A stretch of 6,657 nucleotides of DNA. Origin: Pseudomonadota bacterium. Its GTDB lineage: Bacteria > SZUA-182 > DTGQ01. Made by a program: the position numbers and the translations under genes. The notes under the pieces were generated by a model that was not told the origin of the DNA, made no database searches, and was given only the letters and a program-made list of their open reading frames with translations. The stretch lies in NCBI GenBank assembly GCA_030605265.1, contig JAUWIR010000257.1:1-6657 (forward strand), given 5' to 3'. Every line of letters begins with the position of its first letter. Within the stretch, counting starts at the first letter, position 1. Shown in pieces: positions 5,438 to 6,657 of the stretch.

Positions 5438-5812
5438 ATGGCCTTAAAGGTTATGATAGTAGACGATTCCCTAGTAATGAGAAAATTAGTATTAAAAAGT
5501 TTAAGAGCAGCAGGGATTGATATTGACCCGATTGAGGCATCTGACGGTATAGAAGCTTTAAAGAAATTAGACCCTAAAACTGTACAGCTTATCATCAGTG
5601 ATTGGAATATGCCGCGGATGGATGGTTTGAGTTTCGTAAAAAAAGTCCGAGGGGATAAAAAGAAAAAACATATTCCCATTATCATGTTAACTACTGAAGG
5701 AAGTATGGCCAAATTTGAGGAAGCTCTTGATAATGGAGTTGATGATTATGTTACCAAACCCTTTACTCCGGATAAATTAAAGAAAAAGGTAGACAAAGTA
5801 ATCAACAAATAA
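5438..5812 (+). CDS. cheY: CheY single-domain response regulator
   Basis: Diffusible response regulator that should receive phosphate from CheA and act on the flagellar switch. The 124 residues form one receiver domain. Acidic pocket Asp9-Asp10, phospho-acceptor Asp55 (SDWNMP), Thr85 (LTTEG), Tyr104 and Lys107 (YVTKPF) are all present, so the protein should be active. There is no output domain. AAGGAG seven bases upstream supports the ATG at 5438. cheX follows 37 nt downstream in the same direction, which pairs the regulator with its likely phosphatase. The cheA-cheW block is transcribed divergently, across a repeat-rich spacer. A role other than motor control (for example type IV pili) is possible, since no flagellar or pilus gene is in view. 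Confidence 0.95.
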   Translation: MALKVMIVDDSLVMRKLVLKSLRAAGIDIDPIEASDGIEALKKLDPKTVQLIISDWNMPRMDGLSFVKKVRGDKKKKHIPIIMLTTEGSMAKFEEALDNGVDDYVTKPFTPDKLKKKVDKVINK

Positions 5813-5849
5813 TGAACGCGCCTCTTTTACTATAAGGAGATTCCCTTTT

Positions 5850-6335
5850 ATGAATGAAAAATTATATCAAAATATTGTTCAATCACTTATCCATGCAGCC
5901 GAAGATGTTTTTAAGACTATGATCTTTATGGAAATAAAAGCTCAAGAACCTTTTGAAAGAAAGGGATTAGAATCCTTATCCGACATCACCGGAGTAATCT
6001 CTCTGACTGGTGATATCATGGGCTCTGTTATTCTCAGTATGGAAGGTTTTAGCTCCCAAAAGGTCGTATCCAGTATGCTGGGCGATCAAATTGAAAATCC
6101 CCATGAAGTTGTTGATGGTATCGGAGAAATTTGCAATATGGTAGTTGGCATGGCTAAGACTGAGATGTCCAATTATTCCTGTGATTTTGAAATTTCCGTG
6201 CCTGTGATGATTACTGGAAAAGGGGCCAGAATTCAACATATCTCAGAGGATAACCAAGGGTTAACAACAATTCCCTTGGTTTTAGAAGATGGAGCAATAG
6301 TCCATCTTGAACTCTACATCAAGGATTCTCGCTAA
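5850..6335 (+). CDS. cheX: CheX family CheY-P phosphatase
   Basis: Cytoplasmic phosphatase expected to remove phosphate from CheY-P and so end the signal. The 161-residue protein covers the CheX/CheC-type fold once. The catalytic Glu-x-x-Asn motif is seen at Glu93-Asn96 in DGIGEICNMVVGMAKTEM (89-106), followed by the family segment FEISVPVMITG. A single motif points to CheX rather than CheC, which usually has two. GDIMGSVILSM (54-64) is the typical preceding strand region. AAGGAG lies ten bases before the ATG at 5850, slightly far but clear. The position 37 nt after cheY supports functional pairing. No strong terminator is seen after the stop, so transcription could continue to the ORF at 6555. 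Confidence 0.9.
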   Translation: MNEKLYQNIVQSLIHAAEDVFKTMIFMEIKAQEPFERKGLESLSDITGVISLTGDIMGSVILSMEGFSSQKVVSSMLGDQIENPHEVVDGIGEICNMVVGMAKTEMSNYSCDFEISVPVMITGKGARIQHISEDNQGLTTIPLVLEDGAIVHLELYIKDSR

Positions 6336-6554
6336 AGGTCTTTAAATAACCCCCGGCTCTTTATTAACTCTTTTTAAAAGCCTCTCCATCCTTTGTTTTC
6401 TAAGAAGGAATGAAAAAAAGAATTAAATTCTTGTTGACCGATTAATATTTTTAATGGTAGGATATCCGACATCGTTAGTTACACTTCAAAAGGGCGTTAT
6501 CTCAATATATTATCAACACAAAACTTTATCCCTCATTTAATCGTTTAAAGAAAG
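6336..6554 (+). promoter_or_regulatory. Intergenic region with a candidate sigma-A-type promoter
   Basis: This 219-nt gap after cheX has no credible complete gene. TTGACC (6434-6439) and TAGGAT (6458-6463) are spaced 18 bp apart and fit a -35/-10 pair imperfectly (5/6 and 4/6 matches). They would start transcription about 85 nt before the ORF at 6555. The inverted repeat AAGAATT/AATTCTT lies just upstream. No GC-rich terminator for cheX was found. Confidence 0.3.
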
Positions 6555-6657
6555 ATGACAGGGACCGAACAAACTGAAGAAAAATTTTTAGATGTTGGGC
6601 TGGTACTTTTTCTGGAGGCTAAAGGGGGTAATAAAAATATCCGCTACAAATCTTCAA
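6555..6657 (+). CDS. Start of an unfinished ORF, possibly a PilZ/YcgR-like protein
   Basis: An ATG at 6555 opens a frame that stays open for 34 codons to the window end (MTGTEQTEEKFLDVGLVLFL, then a region ending RYKSS). The stretch 'FLDVG-LVLFLEAKGG-IRYKSS' loosely resembles the N-terminal beta domain of YcgR/YpfB-type flagellar brake proteins, in which a G-hydrophobic strand is followed by 'YkS'. Such proteins bind c-di-GMP through a later PilZ domain that is not in view. This is a weak resemblance seen by eye. The ribosome binding site is poor (AAAGAAAG), so the start or even the gene could be wrong. Confidence 0.4.
   Translation, partial: MTGTEQTEEKFLDVGLVLFLEAKGGNKNIRYKSS

Noticed and set aside
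5395..5712. 105-codon minus-strand ORF opposite cheY
   Set aside because: It is an antisense shadow of the conserved CheY receiver domain.

Overview
The window is a chemotaxis locus from an AT-rich bacterium. Strong AAGGAG/GGAGG-type ribosome binding sites, a CheX phosphatase and the style of CheA suggest a low-GC Clostridia (Peptococcaceae-like) organism. A Desulfobacterota-type host cannot be excluded from sequence alone.

Layout. On the minus strand, reading right to left, are an HDOD-domain protein (3994-4842), a hairpin terminator, then a tight block of cheA (2003-3811), cheW (1381-1920) and a membrane chemoreceptor whose 3' end leaves the window (1-1355). On the plus strand are cheY (5438-5812), cheX (5850-6335) and the first 34 codons of an unfinished ORF (from 6555) that loosely resembles the start of a YcgR/PilZ-type flagellar brake. 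The genes make a nearly complete signalling line: receptor -> CheW -> CheA -> CheY, with CheX removing phosphate from CheY-P. No CheR, CheB, CheC or CheD is visible.

Two architectures stand out. CheA lacks a normal CheY-binding P2 domain. In its place are two 24-residue repeats separated by exactly 5 residues, the geometry of the MshEN cyclic-di-GMP receptor domain, but with Lys where the key Arg is expected. The receptor carries two CZB-type (3 His/1 Cys) zinc-binding modules in tandem in its predicted extracytoplasmic part, and it passes from its second membrane helix into the signalling coiled coil without room for a HAMP domain.

The 595-bp divergent region between the HDOD gene and cheY contains a 175-bp MITE-like element (4950-5124). 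It has inverted terminal repeats, a long internal hairpin and a near-perfect 8-bp target duplication. A solo copy of its end lies between cheA and cheW. Removing the element and one target copy joins two flanking reading-frame pieces into a 51-codon ORF with a hydrophobic segment, followed by a terminator-like hairpin. This may be a small gene broken by the insertion. Further repeats (octamers at 5283-5313, an exact 11-bp duplication at 5379-5400) lie between it and cheY.
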